DNA of 47,115 nt from Akkermansiaceae bacterium (GTDB taxonomy: Bacteria; Verrucomicrobiota; Verrucomicrobiia; Verrucomicrobiales; Akkermansiaceae): positions 1 to 47,115 of the forward strand of contig CANLKN010000018.1 of NCBI GenBank assembly GCA_947491475.1, read 5' to 3'. The notes below the pieces were generated by a model. It did not search any database and was not told the DNA's origin. It saw nothing but the letters and a program-made list of their open reading frames with translations. The position numbers and the translations under genes were made by a program. Below, piece by piece: positions 27,535 through 37,270 of the stretch; within the stretch, counting starts at the first letter, position 1, and every line of letters starts with the position of its first letter.

Positions 27535-28671
27535 ATGACAGGCACTCTTCGCTTCGAAAATGTCACCAAGCGCTTCGGCTCCTTCACCGCGGTGGACGGC
27601 GTGACGCTGGAAATCGAGCACGGCAAGGTGTTCTCGCTGTTAGGACCGTCCGGCTGTGGCAAGACCACCTTGTTGCGCATGGCCGCCGGTTTCGAAAAAC
27701 CGGATGAAGGCCGCGTGCTGCTCGACGGCCGTGACATCACCGATCTGCCGCCTGAGCAGCGCCCCGTCAACACGGTGTTCCAGAACTACGCGCTTTTTCC
27801 GCACCTCACCATCCGCGAAAACATCGCCTTCGGCCTCAAGATCGCAAAACTCCCCAAAGAAAGGATTCAACAGGAAGTCGAGCGCATGCTCAATCTGGTG
27901 GACCTCACCGAACACGCCGACAAAATGCCCGCCAAACTCTCTGGCGGACAAAAACAACGCGTCGGAATCTACCGCGCCCTCGCCAACAAACCGCGGGTTC
28001 TTTTGTTAGACGAACCGCTCGCCGCCCTCGATCTCAAGCTGCGCCAGCGCCTGCTCGTCGAACTCGATGCGATCCACGACGAGGTGGGCATCACCTTTGT
28101 TTATGTCACCCACGACCAGGGCGAGGCGATGTCGATCTCGGATACCATCGCCGTGATGAACCAAGGCCGCATCGAGCAGATCGGCAAGCCGACGGAGATC
28201 TACGAAGCGCCGCGCACCTCGTTTGTCGCGGCATTCATCGGCGATACGAATTTCCTCGAAGGCCGCGTGACCGAATCGCTCGGCGAGCGCTTCTCGCGCG
28301 CCGAGATCCCGGGCCTTGGCTCGGTGACGATCGATAATGACAAACCGGTGCGCCCCGGCGACCGCATCCACCTCTCTTTGAGGCCGGAGAAACTCATGGT
28401 CTCGCGCGAGAAGCCTCTTATCGGCGAGTGGGAAAACGCGCTGCCGGGCACGGTGGAAGATATCATTTATTTCGGCTCCCAAACGCGCTACTGGGTGCGC
28501 TGCGGCGAATACCGCATCTGCGCCGAGCAACAACACCGCACTTTCCAACTCGATGAAACAGCGCCCAGCTGGGGAGATGCCGTCTGGCTGCGCTGGCACG
28601 CCAACGACGGATTCCTGTTAGAGCAATACCGTGAGGAGGACGAGGAGTTGCTGACACTGCCGGAGGAGTGA
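27535..28671 (+). CDS. PotA/FbpC-type ABC transporter ATP-binding protein
   Basis: This 378-residue ATPase has Walker A GPSGCGKTT (37-45), signature LSGGQKQRVGIYRAL, Walker B VLLLDEPLAALD and a C-terminal TOBE-type domain (LSLRPEKLMVSREK ... VEDIIYFGSQTRYWV). It is closest in layout to the spermidine/putrescine and iron/sulfate importers. No permease or binding-protein gene lies beside it, so it may serve a transporter encoded elsewhere. The Tyr in GIYRAL replaces the usual Ala of this segment. It is followed by a hairpin and the convergent rluD. Confidence 0.9.
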   Translation: MTGTLRFENVTKRFGSFTAVDGVTLEIEHGKVFSLLGPSGCGKTTLLRMAAGFEKPDEGRVLLDGRDITDLPPEQRPVNTVFQNYALFPHLTIRENIAFGLKIAKLPKERIQQEVERMLNLVDLTEHADKMPAKLSGGQKQRVGIYRALANKPRVLLLDEPLAALDLKLRQRLLVELDAIHDEVGITFVYVTHDQGEAMSISDTIAVMNQGRIEQIGKPTEIYEAPRTSFVAAFIGDTNFLEGRVTESLGERFSRAEIPGLGSVTIDNDKPVRPGDRIHLSLRPEKLMVSREKPLIGEWENALPGTVEDIIYFGSQTRYWVRCGEYRICAEQQHRTFQLDETAPSWGDAVWLRWHANDGFLLEQYREEDEELLTLPEE

Positions 28672-28741
28672 CGCTGAAATGAAAATTGGCGATTGGGAAA
28701 TTCGATATTGGGGATTGGCTATCGATCCACCCTCCCGGGCG

Positions 28742-28768
28742 CATCTCTTGCAATGTGTGCAAGAGATG
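28742..28768. terminator. Perfect 11-bp hairpin between convergent genes
   Basis: CATCTCTTGCA and TGCAAGAGATG form a perfect 11-bp stem with a five-base loop (ATGTG), centred between the stops of the potA-like gene and rluD. It is palindromic, so it could end transcription in both directions, but no T-run is present on either side. The flanking sequence (28680-28730) contains the short repeated phrase GATTGG in several copies. Confidence 0.5.
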
Positions 28769-28816
28769 GGGGAGGGGAGTCACCAGAAAACTCCCAGCAG
28801 GTTGGCTGGCGGTGAT

Positions 28817-29785
28817 TCATGATGCATCACTATCATTTGCAATTTCCATCCAGGGTTGGAACTCCGGTGGCACCGGAGCCTCGAAATGATGGTTCTGCCG
28901 AGTGATCGGATGTTGAAATGACAACTTCCACGCATGCAACATCAGCCGCTCAGGCAGCGAGGGGTTTTTCGCGGGTTTTCCATAGATCGGATCTCCCAGG
29001 ATCGGCGCGCCCTTGTGATGCAGATGAACGCGGATCTGGTGGGTGCGGCCGGTGTGAAGATGGCATAACACCAAGGCGGTGAGAGTGGCGGCGTCGGTGG
29101 CCAGCACCTCGTAATCGGTGATGGCTGTCTTGCCGCCGGGCGGATTGACCACCGCCATTTTCTGGCGGTTCACTGGATGGCGGCCGATGTGGGTGAAAAC
29201 CGTGTCTTTTTGCGGCTTGGGAATCCCGAGCGTCACCGCCAGATAGATTTTCTCCATCGTGCTGCGTTCGGAAAACTGGCTGGCCAGCGATTGATGGGCA
29301 GCGTCGGATTTTGCCACCACCAAACAACCGGATGTGTCCTTGTCCAATCGGTGGACAATGCCCGGTCGCTCGACTCCACCGATGCCGGAAAGCTTGCCCT
29401 TGCAGTGGTGGAGCAGCGCGTTGACCAGCGTGCCATCCGGATTTCCCGGCGCGGGATGCACCACCATGCCCGGGGCTTTGTTGATTACGATCAGGTCGTC
29501 GTCTTCAAATAGAATCTCCAGCGCGATGTCCTGCGGCGCGTTGTCCAGCGGCACCGCTTCAGGCAGCGCGATGGAAATGAGGTCGCCGGTTTTCACCGCA
29601 TCGCGCGGCTTGGACGGGAGAGCGTTGACGATGATGTATTGCTCGCGGATGAGCGTCTGGATGCGCGAGCGCGAGAGTTCGGGCAAGCGTGCTGCAAGAA
29701 ACGCATCAAGGCGCTCAGCTGGGACATCGGCACGAATTTCCACGGCTTGAGTGTCTGCGGCAGAAAAAGAGGCGGCAAGGTTCAA
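28817..29785 (-). CDS. rluD: RluD-family 23S rRNA pseudouridine synthase
   Basis: This 322-residue enzyme isomerises uridines in RNA, in RluD itself in helix 69 of 23S rRNA. It has an N-terminal S4 RNA-binding domain (about 20-68: ERLDAFLAARLPELSRSRIQTLI), the PseudoU_synth_2 catalytic domain with HRLDKDTSG (catalytic Asp148), and the C-terminal RTHQIRVHLHHKGAPILGDPIYG motif. Length is typical. It is divergent from the Ser/Thr kinase gene across 38 bp, so promoters overlap. The assignment to RluD and not RluC is by the HLHHKGAPILGDPIYG pattern and length and is likely but not certain. Confidence 0.92.
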   Translation of the reverse strand: MNLAASFSAADTQAVEIRADVPAERLDAFLAARLPELSRSRIQTLIREQYIIVNALPSKPRDAVKTGDLISIALPEAVPLDNAPQDIALEILFEDDDLIVINKAPGMVVHPAPGNPDGTLVNALLHHCKGKLSGIGGVERPGIVHRLDKDTSGCLVVAKSDAAHQSLASQFSERSTMEKIYLAVTLGIPKPQKDTVFTHIGRHPVNRQKMAVVNPPGGKTAITDYEVLATDAATLTALVLCHLHTGRTHQIRVHLHHKGAPILGDPIYGKPAKNPSLPERLMLHAWKLSFQHPITRQNHHFEAPVPPEFQPWMEIANDSDAS

Positions 29786-29823
29786 GTTTGCGTATCGCAG
29801 GTCCGTATCGTTAGCATCCAGCC

Positions 29824-32178
29824 ATGAGAGAAGTTCCGGAAACCCTCGTCCATTGCCCCGCTTGCGGGGTGTCGATGGATGTTTCGGAGCATGCCCCCTT
29901 CACCAATGTCGTCTGTCCGCAATGCGGCGGGACCACGCGGGTGAAGCTCGCATTCGGACCCTACACGCTGGTGCGTCGGCATGCGGTGGGCGGCATGAGC
30001 ATGGTTTTCGTCGCTCACGACGCCACCCTGGCCCGCGAGGTGGCGCTGAAAATTCTCAGCGAGCAATACTCGGCGGACGAGCGGCGGATCGCGGCATTCG
30101 AGGAAGAGGCGCGCATCACCGCATCCTTCAACCATCCGAATGTGGTGCGGGTTTTCAAAACCGGGCGCGCGTTTGGCAGGTTTTACATTGCGATGGAATT
30201 GGTTCCCGGCGGCCATTTCGAGCACCGGATTCGCGAATGCGGCAAAGTCCCGGAACTGGAAGTGCTGCCGCTGGCCATCGAGGTGGCGCAGGGTTTGCGG
30301 GCCGCGCATGCCGCCGGGCTGATCCACCGCGATGTGAAGCCCGGCAATATCCTGCTCGATGGCGAGGGCCATGCGAAGCTGGTGGACTTCGGTCTGGCAC
30401 TTGTCACCCAAGGCGGCGAGGCCACCGCCACCGAATTGTGGGCCACTCCTTTTTATGTGCCGCCGGAAACCATCGAGGGTCATGCCGAGGATTTCCGTTC
30501 GGACATCTATGCCTTTGGTGCCACATTTTATCATGCGCTGGCCGGGAAACCGCCGTGTGGCGAGGAATCGATGGCCACTGACCGACTGCGCGAGGCTAAG
30601 AAATCGGTGCTGCCTCTGAGCGTGGCTGCCTCATCGCTATCAGCAGAAACCTGCCGCATCATCGAACGCGCGATGGACTACAGTCCCGACGGGCGTTTCA
30701 CATCCTATGATGAAATGATCGCCGCTTTGACCCAGGCGCTGGCCGCTTTGAAATCCGGCCGGGCGAATCCCGCGAGCGCGGCGGAGGATCGCGGCAGCAA
30801 ACGCGGGAAATTCTATTATCTGACAGCCACTTGTGCGCTGCTGCTGGCCGCCACCGTCTGGCTTGTCTGGCAGCGTGCGGGCAACGATCCGCCACCGGAA
30901 ACCCCGCTCCTTGCGCCGGTGGTTGTGGTTTCCCCGCCGGAGGACGCGGAGAATGCGGCCGTGATCACGCGGAACTACCGCGAGGCCAGCGCAGCGGTGG
31001 AGGCTGCGGATTACGAAGTGGCTCAAAACGGGTTTCACGCGTTGTATGCCGATCCGCAGGTGCATGAGCCGACGCGCAGCTGGGCCGGCTTGCAGGCGCT
31101 GTTGGCCGCCATGCTCGATGCCCGGCCGGAGGATGCCATCAAGCAACTCCGCCCGATGAGGGAGCATCTGCGCGGCCTGCCCGCAGGGCATCCGCTCGCC
31201 GGAAAGGAGTGGGACGCCCTGCTCGCAAAAATGCAAAACCCGCTGCCACTGCCTGCTTCGGACGCCCGCTGCGCCGCCGGCGTGATCGCCAACATGCTCG
31301 CCGGCCTCAAGAATTGGGATCAGGGATTGCTGGAAGAGGCCGCCGCCTGCTTTCGCGCGGCGCAGTCCGCCAAGTTGTCACAAGATGAGCAATGGGTTGC
31401 CATCTATCAGAAACTGGCGGCCCATTATCTTCACGACCACCAGATTCTAACTAGTCCGTTGTTTGCAGCGGAGCCGGCGGATGCCGCCGGATGCCTGGCG
31501 CTGATCGACCAGCTTGACGAGGGTCTCACCGTGATGAAAACCCGCGGCCGCGCGCGCTTCAACGTGCGCAGTTGGCAGCTCGACCTCAAGCGGCGGCAAA
31601 AAGCATTCGAAGCCGCCGCAGCAACGGCGGCCGCTGCCAAGCCGGCTCCCCTCAAGGTGCCTGTGGAGACAGCTTGGGACCGGGTGCGGGCACTCGCGCG
31701 GGAATGGCGCTTTGCCGAAGCGACTGCCTGGCTGAAGAATTCGCCTGATGATCCACCACAGGCTTCTCTTGTTTCATTGATTTACATCACCGGGCATGCC
31801 GCCGATTTTCTCAACGACATCAAAAAGGATCTCACGGCCGAGCCATTCACCGGCGAACTGCCACTTGCTGATGGCGGCATGGCGAGGCGTATTCACGTCG
31901 ATGACGAGGGAAATCTCCGCCTGACCATGGCCGACGGCCAGGCCCGCACCTGCGGATGGCATGATTTATCCGCCGACGCGATGATCTCCATGCACCGTGT
32001 TTTGGTGAAGAAATTGCCCACCGAATCCGAGCGCCTGCGCCGCCACGAGTGCGCCATCGCATTTGACTGGCTGGTCGGCACCCGGGAGCGCGCACTGGCC
32101 GCCGCCTCCGTCATCGCGCAAAGCAATCCCACCTTCAAAGAACGCTGGGCATCGATTTCCAAGGAACTTCCAGAGTGA
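29824..32178 (+). CDS. Zinc-ribbon Ser/Thr protein kinase with TPR-like sensor half
   Basis: This 784-residue membrane kinase starts with a zinc ribbon (C11, C14, C31, C34), then a PknB-type kinase domain (about 45-310) with a glycine-loop HAVGGMSMVF, Lys76, Glu96, catalytic HRDVKPGN (Asp170) and DFG (Asp188). A membrane span follows near 335-355, then an alpha-helical repeat region (about 375-620) and a C-terminal domain carrying a short SLA1-like beta module (GMARRIHVDDEGNLRLTMADGQ). The active-site residues are complete. It probably senses an envelope signal and phosphorylates cytoplasmic targets. No phosphatase gene lies nearby. Confidence 0.9.
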   Translation: MREVPETLVHCPACGVSMDVSEHAPFTNVVCPQCGGTTRVKLAFGPYTLVRRHAVGGMSMVFVAHDATLAREVALKILSEQYSADERRIAAFEEEARITASFNHPNVVRVFKTGRAFGRFYIAMELVPGGHFEHRIRECGKVPELEVLPLAIEVAQGLRAAHAAGLIHRDVKPGNILLDGEGHAKLVDFGLALVTQGGEATATELWATPFYVPPETIEGHAEDFRSDIYAFGATFYHALAGKPPCGEESMATDRLREAKKSVLPLSVAASSLSAETCRIIERAMDYSPDGRFTSYDEMIAALTQALAALKSGRANPASAAEDRGSKRGKFYYLTATCALLLAATVWLVWQRAGNDPPPETPLLAPVVVVSPPEDAENAAVITRNYREASAAVEAADYEVAQNGFHALYADPQVHEPTRSWAGLQALLAAMLDARPEDAIKQLRPMREHLRGLPAGHPLAGKEWDALLAKMQNPLPLPASDARCAAGVIANMLAGLKNWDQGLLEEAAACFRAAQSAKLSQDEQWVAIYQKLAAHYLHDHQILTSPLFAAEPADAAGCLALIDQLDEGLTVMKTRGRARFNVRSWQLDLKRRQKAFEAAAATAAAAKPAPLKVPVETAWDRVRALAREWRFAEATAWLKNSPDDPPQASLVSLIYITGHAADFLNDIKKDLTAEPFTGELPLADGGMARRIHVDDEGNLRLTMADGQARTCGWHDLSADAMISMHRVLVKKLPTESERLRRHECAIAFDWLVGTRERALAAASVIAQSNPTFKERWASISKELPE

Positions 32179-32181
32179 GAT

Positions 32182-32213
32182 AAAGCCCGGAGCGGCGAAC
32201 CACCCCGGGCTTT
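32182..32213. terminator. Hairpin terminator between convergent genes
   Basis: AAAGCCCGG (32182-32190) and CCGGGCTTT (32205-32213) form a perfect 9-bp stem with a 14-base loop, just after the kinase stop and ahead of the end of the convergent porin-like gene. The stem has A-run and T-run ends of three bases in both directions, consistent with a bidirectional terminator. Confidence 0.6.
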
Positions 32214-32259
32214 GAAACAACCCAATACTACAGATAAAAAAGGGTCTCTGTTCCGGCAC

Positions 32260-33213
32260 TCAGAAGTTCCAGATCAGATCGAGCGTGAAGCGGTCGTCCA
32301 TGAGGCTGTCCTCTTCGTTGGTCAGCGGGATTTCATAAGCAAAGCCGACGTTCACCGCATCGGTGATGCGCGAACGGAAACCGATGGCGGCGGTGAGAAG
32401 ATCACGGTTTTCATCGGCATTGACGGCACCGAGGTTGAAGAAATCTCCGCCTTCGAAGTTGATGGCACCGGGAAGCGCGCCATTCAGATAAGCGGGGAAA
32501 TTTCCGCGGCCGTCACCGGGATCGAGCACGTGGAACCAGTTGAGTTCCACCAGCGGAATGAACCACGAGCAGACTTCATAACTGGTGTGCGCGCTCAAGA
32601 AGGACATGGTGGATTGCTCGCTGGAAAACGGGACTTGGAAACCAAGGGAGCCGGCGAATTGCCAGCAGTCCACCAGTTTGAGGCCGTTGAGGATGAGGTT
32701 GACAGCTCCGTCACCCTCGCCTTGCAGGACGTCGCTGTTACCCGTGGGCAACTCGAAGGTCATGGTGCCGCTCAGCGCGGTGCGCGAGACGGGATCGAGG
32801 AGGAAGGCATATTTCAAGCCGGCACCCAAGTTGGCGAAGCCTTCTTGATCACTGAGGGCCGGATTGTCGAAGTTCATGTCCACATAACCATCCTTGGTGG
32901 CGACGATGGAGAGGCGCTCGTTGAGGGCGATCTCAAATTGCAGCGCATACACCTGGACATCGCCGCCAAGACCGATATCGCCGCCGCCATTGGCGAGGCT
33001 GATCCGATCCGGCAAATTGTGATAGATGAAGATCGGATGGACATTCGTGCCCGGCAGAGCGAGGTCGAAAAGCGTCGGGTTGCTGATCGGGCGGCGGGCC
33101 TGCGCAAAACCGTCGGCCGAGGCGACAGGTGTGGATTCGACGGCGACAGTGCCGGCAATCGCGAACGAACTGAGCAGACTGAGGACTCCAAGGGCGGTAG
33201 TGGGTGACTTCAT
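32260..33213 (-). CDS. Outer-membrane beta-barrel protein
   Basis: This 317-residue protein has a signal peptide (MKSPTTALGVLSLLSSFAIAG) and a body of alternating hydrophobic/polar strands (QFEIALNERLSIVATKDGYVDM; GAGLKYAFLLDPVSRTALSGTMTFELPTG) ending in DRFTLDLIWNF with a terminal Phe, the mark of an outer-membrane barrel. It resembles the channel-like family in the Phenol_MetA_deg/transporter group. The start was taken at MKSPTTALG rather than the TTG/ATG further upstream because it gives a proper signal. Bases 33214-33506 upstream hold no gene and should contain its promoter. Its substrate is unknown. Confidence 0.8.
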   Translation of the reverse strand: MKSPTTALGVLSLLSSFAIAGTVAVESTPVASADGFAQARRPISNPTLFDLALPGTNVHPIFIYHNLPDRISLANGGGDIGLGGDVQVYALQFEIALNERLSIVATKDGYVDMNFDNPALSDQEGFANLGAGLKYAFLLDPVSRTALSGTMTFELPTGNSDVLQGEGDGAVNLILNGLKLVDCWQFAGSLGFQVPFSSEQSTMSFLSAHTSYEVCSWFIPLVELNWFHVLDPGDGRGNFPAYLNGALPGAINFEGGDFFNLGAVNADENRDLLTAAIGFRSRITDAVNVGFAYEIPLTNEEDSLMDDRFTLDLIWNF

Positions 33214-33506
33214 GTTTTTAGTGGGGTTGCGTAATGAGCTTTTCCGGGTCGCAACCCGCAGGCAACTCAAAAATTGCTATGAACTGCGCATATCCTGCGA
33301 TCGGGCCCGCCATGCCAACGACCCACCCCTCTCTCCATTTTGCCGACCGGGTTCCTGTGATTTTCGCCACCGGCTAATTTCTGTAATCTCTTAACGACAT
33401 TGGCCTTTGGGCAATCTTTCCGCCACCTCGGGGAGATGCTGAAGATGAACTCCGGCACTCTAAAGGCAGCTGGGTGCTGCGGGGGTTGATGACGCCCCGA
33501 GGGCAT

Positions 33507-35561
33507 TCACAAATTTTCAAGAGCCCGGATCAGATCGGTGGGCGAGAGAAGTTCCGGCAGGATGACGGGATCCTTGCCCGGAGCCTGCAGGACATTCACC
33601 GGGATGGCGGTGCGGCCAAGTTTGCCCAGCGCGGCCTCGATCGCCGGGTTCGGGTTGGTTTTGTCCGCCCTGAGGGCGACCACACCCTTTTTCTTCATCA
33701 GGGCGATGACCTCCGGGGTGTAGGCACGTCTTTTGTTGACCTGGCAGGTGGCACACCATTGGGCGGTGAAATCGAGGAAAACCGGCGTGTTGTTCTCCAA
33801 CAACTCCGCGACCCGCTGCTCGGACCATGTCTCCCATGTCAGCGTGGAGGGCTTGGGCGGCTTGATGAGCAGGAAGCCGGCGGCGGCGAATGTGAGGGTG
33901 AGGACGAGTGCGGTGTAGCGGGCCTGGCGCGTGCGGTGCGGCAGGTTCCAGCGGCCATGGATCCACGCGGCCACCGCGATGGCGCTGAGGCCGAACACCG
34001 GGCCTAACAGATTTTCCAAGCCAATCTGGCCCGCATAGACCCACAGCAGGTAGCCAGCAGTGGCGAAGAGCAGGAACGACATCGCCTGCTTGAAGCTCTC
34101 CATCCACGGGCCCGGGCGCGGCAGGAAATCAATGAGCTTGGGGAAAACCGAGAGCACCAGATATGGCAGCGCCAGTCCCAGCGCCATCGCACCGAAAGCG
34201 GCGAAGAAGCCGGCGGCTGGCAGAGCGACGGCCACACCGATGGCTGTGCCGAGGAAGGGGCCGGAGCAGGGAGTGGCCACCACCGTGGCCAGCACGCCGG
34301 AGAAGAATGATCCCGCGAATCCCTGCTTGGATTGGAGTGAACCACCGACCGAGGTGGCGGAGGTTCCTATCTCAAAAACGCCATACATGTTGAGCGCGAG
34401 CACAAACATCAACAGCATCAACGTGAGCACCACCCACGGGTTCTGCAATTGATAGCCCCAGCCGATCTGGTCCGGGCTGGAGGCGGCGGAACGCAATGCG
34501 AATAGGATCCCGCTGAGCACGGCGAATGAGGCGAACACACCGACCGTGAAGATCAGCCCGTGCACCGCCACCTTGCCGCGCGCCGCGCCGGATTGCTGCA
34601 CGAAACCCATGATTTTCAGACCGATGACGGGAAACACGCAGGGCATCAGGTTGAGGATCAACCCGCCCAGAAACATGCCGCCAAGGATTTTGAGAAACTT
34701 GCCAAGCGGTGGTGCTGGCATCGCCACGGCGTTGGAAATGACGGTGTGCGGCACGATGACCGGTGCCGGTCCTGTGAGAATACCGGAGATGGCATCGCCC
34801 TGAGGGATCTCGTTGTCGAACGCGTCCTTGGTGGCTCGCGGCAGGCGGATCAACCAGGCGTCGCCATCGCGCACGATCGAGCCGCCGGAACTGGCGGATT
34901 GGACGAAGCGCTGGTCCGGGATGAAATCCAGCGGATCGATTTCCAAGGCTCCATCCGGTTGCACCCGCAACAGGACCGCTCCGTCATCGGGGCTGGCAGT
35001 GAATTTCCAGTTCGTTTGCTGCGCTGGCAGGCTGGCGCGCGCATTTTCAAACAACGCGGCATTCGCTGGATCCAGCTCTGCCTGCGGGCCTACCGGCAGG
35101 ACCAAGGTGAAGGATTTCCGTTCGTTGATGCAGGCTTCCTTGCAGATCTGCCATGTCGCATCGGCTGTTAGAGTCACGGCTCCACCGCTTGCAAGCGTGG
35201 CCGGCACGGTGATTTCCGTTAGAAAAACCGGACTGCCATTGTAGATGTGGCTCTTGCCGAAAAATCCGTCCTTGGCTTCGGGCACCGGCCATTGGATCGG
35301 CCCGGCGGAGAATCCATCCGGCAGCGTCCAGCGGATGGCGGGACCTTCCTCGACCCCACCGGAATTCTGATAATAACTGTGCCAGCCATCGGGGTGCTCC
35401 AGTTTCAGCGCGACGTTGAAAGCTTTGCCCGGAGCGATGGTTTTGACCTCCGCCTTGAGTTCCGCGATGGATGCTGGCGAGGCGCTTGGAAACGCGAATT
35501 GTGCCTTCGCACTGCTGGCAGCAAAGACCAGAACAAATGGCAGAATGGCAAAGCGTGACAT
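33507..35561 (-). CDS. dsbD: DsbD-type thiol:disulfide interchange protein
   Basis: DsbD brings electrons from cytoplasmic thioredoxin to the periplasm. The 684-residue protein has a signal peptide (MSRFAILPFVLVFAASSAKAQ), an N-terminal periplasmic domain with CKEAC, an eight-span membrane core with the redox pair in MPCVFPVIGLKIMGF and GPFLGTAIGVAVALP, and a C-terminal thioredoxin domain with CATCQVNK near residue 600. All three redox modules are present. The start is ATG 35561; ATG 35585 would add eight residues. It lies downstream of a strong terminator. Confidence 0.92.
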   Translation of the reverse strand: MSRFAILPFVLVFAASSAKAQFAFPSASPASIAELKAEVKTIAPGKAFNVALKLEHPDGWHSYYQNSGGVEEGPAIRWTLPDGFSAGPIQWPVPEAKDGFFGKSHIYNGSPVFLTEITVPATLASGGAVTLTADATWQICKEACINERKSFTLVLPVGPQAELDPANAALFENARASLPAQQTNWKFTASPDDGAVLLRVQPDGALEIDPLDFIPDQRFVQSASSGGSIVRDGDAWLIRLPRATKDAFDNEIPQGDAISGILTGPAPVIVPHTVISNAVAMPAPPLGKFLKILGGMFLGGLILNLMPCVFPVIGLKIMGFVQQSGAARGKVAVHGLIFTVGVFASFAVLSGILFALRSAASSPDQIGWGYQLQNPWVVLTLMLLMFVLALNMYGVFEIGTSATSVGGSLQSKQGFAGSFFSGVLATVVATPCSGPFLGTAIGVAVALPAAGFFAAFGAMALGLALPYLVLSVFPKLIDFLPRPGPWMESFKQAMSFLLFATAGYLLWVYAGQIGLENLLGPVFGLSAIAVAAWIHGRWNLPHRTRQARYTALVLTLTFAAAGFLLIKPPKPSTLTWETWSEQRVAELLENNTPVFLDFTAQWCATCQVNKRRAYTPEVIALMKKKGVVALRADKTNPNPAIEAALGKLGRTAIPVNVLQAPGKDPVILPELLSPTDLIRALENL

Positions 35562-35615
35562 GATAGTTGATGGATAAATCGCCATTGTGAGGATTGCCAA
35601 CCTGAAATCATCCGG

Positions 35616-35648
35616 AAAAAAATGGGGCAACCGGAAACCGGCTGCCCC
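35616..35648 (-). terminator. Rho-independent terminator
   Basis: On the minus strand GGGGCA-x-CCGG, a three-base loop, CCGG-x-TGCCCC and then CATTTTTTT form a classic GC-rich stem (two helices of 6 and 4 bp separated by one mismatch) followed by seven T. It lies 30 bp downstream of the glycine-zipper lipoprotein gene and before dsbD, so those two genes are separate transcription units. Confidence 0.8.
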
Positions 35649-35678
35649 GCAGGTGGTTGGAGTTGCGGTTTTTCAGGA

Positions 35679-35927
35679 TCACCAGCCGCGTTGCTCTTGA
35701 TCGCGAGCGTTGCCATGGAGTGCTCCGGCACCCGCTCCTGCGGCGGCCCCGATAGCGGCACCTTCAAGCGCGCGGCCCGATTGGTGGCCGATGACGCCGC
35801 CGGCGGCCGCACCAAGAAGTCCGCCGGTGGCGGCTCCACGCTGGGTGTTGGGTCCGGCCGGAGCGGCACAGTTTGAAAGTGCGATGGCCGCGGTGGCGCT
35901 TACGATGATGAGAATGATTTTTTTCAT
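35679..35927 (-). CDS. Glycine-zipper lipoprotein
   Basis: This 82-residue lipoprotein has a signal ending LSNC (lipidated Cys20) and a mature part made almost wholly of glycine-zipper repeats (GAATGGLLGAAAGGVIGHQSG; GAAIGAAAGAGAGALHG), then a polar tail (NARDQEQRGW). Such YMGG-like or OmpA-associated glycine-zipper proteins sit in the outer membrane and are often stress induced, but the exact role is unknown. It is divergent from phoH across 250 bp and ends at a strong terminator. Confidence 0.8.
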   Translation of the reverse strand: MKKIILIIVSATAAIALSNCAAPAGPNTQRGAATGGLLGAAAGGVIGHQSGRALEGAAIGAAAGAGAGALHGNARDQEQRGW

Positions 35928-36177
35928 GTCGTTTGTGGGGCTGCCTTGACGTCTAGCCCAGCAATCGGACCTTTCAAGGACTTTCAGCGAAAAAACAGAA
36001 ATCTTCGCTTCGGGGAAAAGCTTGGCACGTTTATTGCTCTATTTGTATTCGTCGCGACACATCAGGCGGTCCGACTGAGATGCCGAGGGGTTAATGGGTT
36101 TTCTCCAAGGATGATCAGTCGGGCCGCTTTTTTTCAACTTTGCCGGGCGGTGGTTTTGGGTGCAGGGTTTCCGGCAC

Positions 36178-37143
36178 ATGCATGAGCAAAATTGCGCGGA
36201 ATTCAGATTGGACTTCGACACGCCGCAGTTCCTGCACGGCTTGTTTGGAAACGATCCGAAGAATCTGGCCTATTTGGAATCCGCGCTCGGGGTCAAGACG
36301 GTCACCCGTGAGGGCTGGGTGCTGCTGTCCGGAGATCCGGATGCCATCGAACGGGCGCGGGCGGTTTTTGCGGATTTGGAAAATGCCCAACGCAAAGGCG
36401 GACGGATCGAGACCCGCGAATTCCGTCTTGCTGTGGATGTGGCGTCCCGCGCGGGCAGTATCGGCGTCAACGATTTGGCGAATGTGAAACTTGTCGGCTC
36501 GCGCGGCCGCAAACCGGTGACCCCGAAAACACCGAGCCAACTGCAATACATCCAGGCCATCGAGACCCACGATGTGGTCTTCGGCCTCGGACCCGCAGGC
36601 ACCGGCAAAACCTATCTGGCGATGGCAATGGCACTCACATTGCTGAAACGCCGGGTCATGCAGCGCATCGTGCTCACCCGCCCGGCGGTTGAGGCCGGTG
36701 AGGCGCTCGGCTTTCTCCCCGGCGATCTGAGGGAAAAAGTGGCGCCCTACCTGCGGCCGCTTTACGATGCCATTCACGACATGCTCGATCCCGAGGAGGG
36801 GCAGCGCTATTTGGACGAAGGGGCCATCGAGATCGCGCCACTCGCGTTCATGCGAGGCCGCACTCTGGCGCGCTCGTTTGTCATCCTTGACGAAGCTCAG
36901 AACACCACCCGCGAGCAGATGTTCATGGCCCTCACCCGCCTCGGCGATGATTCGAAAATGGTGGTCACAGGAGACAGCTCACAGGTCGATCTCAAGCCAG
37001 GCGTGCGCTCGGGCCTGGCCGAGGCAGAGCATGCGCTCGAGGGCGTGGAGGGCATCGCATTCCAGCGCTTTTCCCAAGCGGACATCATCCGCCATCCGGT
37101 GGTGGGGCGCATCGTCGAGGCCTATGAGCGCCATCGCGCGTGA
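36178..37143 (+). CDS. phoH: PhoH-family ATPase
   Basis: This 321-residue cytoplasmic protein belongs to the PhoH/YbeZ family. After an N-terminal KH-like part (RLDFDTPQFLHGLFGNDPKNLAYLE) it has Walker A GPAGTGKTYLA (138-148), the TRPAVEAGEALGFLPGD segment, Walker B SFVILDEAQNTT and VTGDSSQVDLKPGVRSGL. In other bacteria YbeZ works with the endonuclease YbeY in rRNA maturation; ybeY does not follow here within the window. The start is ATG 36178 (MHEQNCAEF); GTG at 36160 would add six residues. Confidence 0.92.
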   Translation: MHEQNCAEFRLDFDTPQFLHGLFGNDPKNLAYLESALGVKTVTREGWVLLSGDPDAIERARAVFADLENAQRKGGRIETREFRLAVDVASRAGSIGVNDLANVKLVGSRGRKPVTPKTPSQLQYIQAIETHDVVFGLGPAGTGKTYLAMAMALTLLKRRVMQRIVLTRPAVEAGEALGFLPGDLREKVAPYLRPLYDAIHDMLDPEEGQRYLDEGAIEIAPLAFMRGRTLARSFVILDEAQNTTREQMFMALTRLGDDSKMVVTGDSSQVDLKPGVRSGLAEAEHALEGVEGIAFQRFSQADIIRHPVVGRIVEAYERHRA

Positions 37144-37270
37144 GGTGGTTCTCCCATGAGCGAAGATAGCAATCACCAAAGAAACGAAAATTCAGGAAAC
37201 TCAAAGAGTCGGAATGCGATGCGCTCCCACTTTTCAGAGATGAATGTGGTTATCCTTCGGGGATTTAGGA

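Noticed and set aside
29751-30581. Plus-strand open frame overlapping the kinase start
   Set aside because: Out of frame with the kinase motifs; Arg/Gly/Cys-rich translation typical of a shifted frame in GC-rich DNA.
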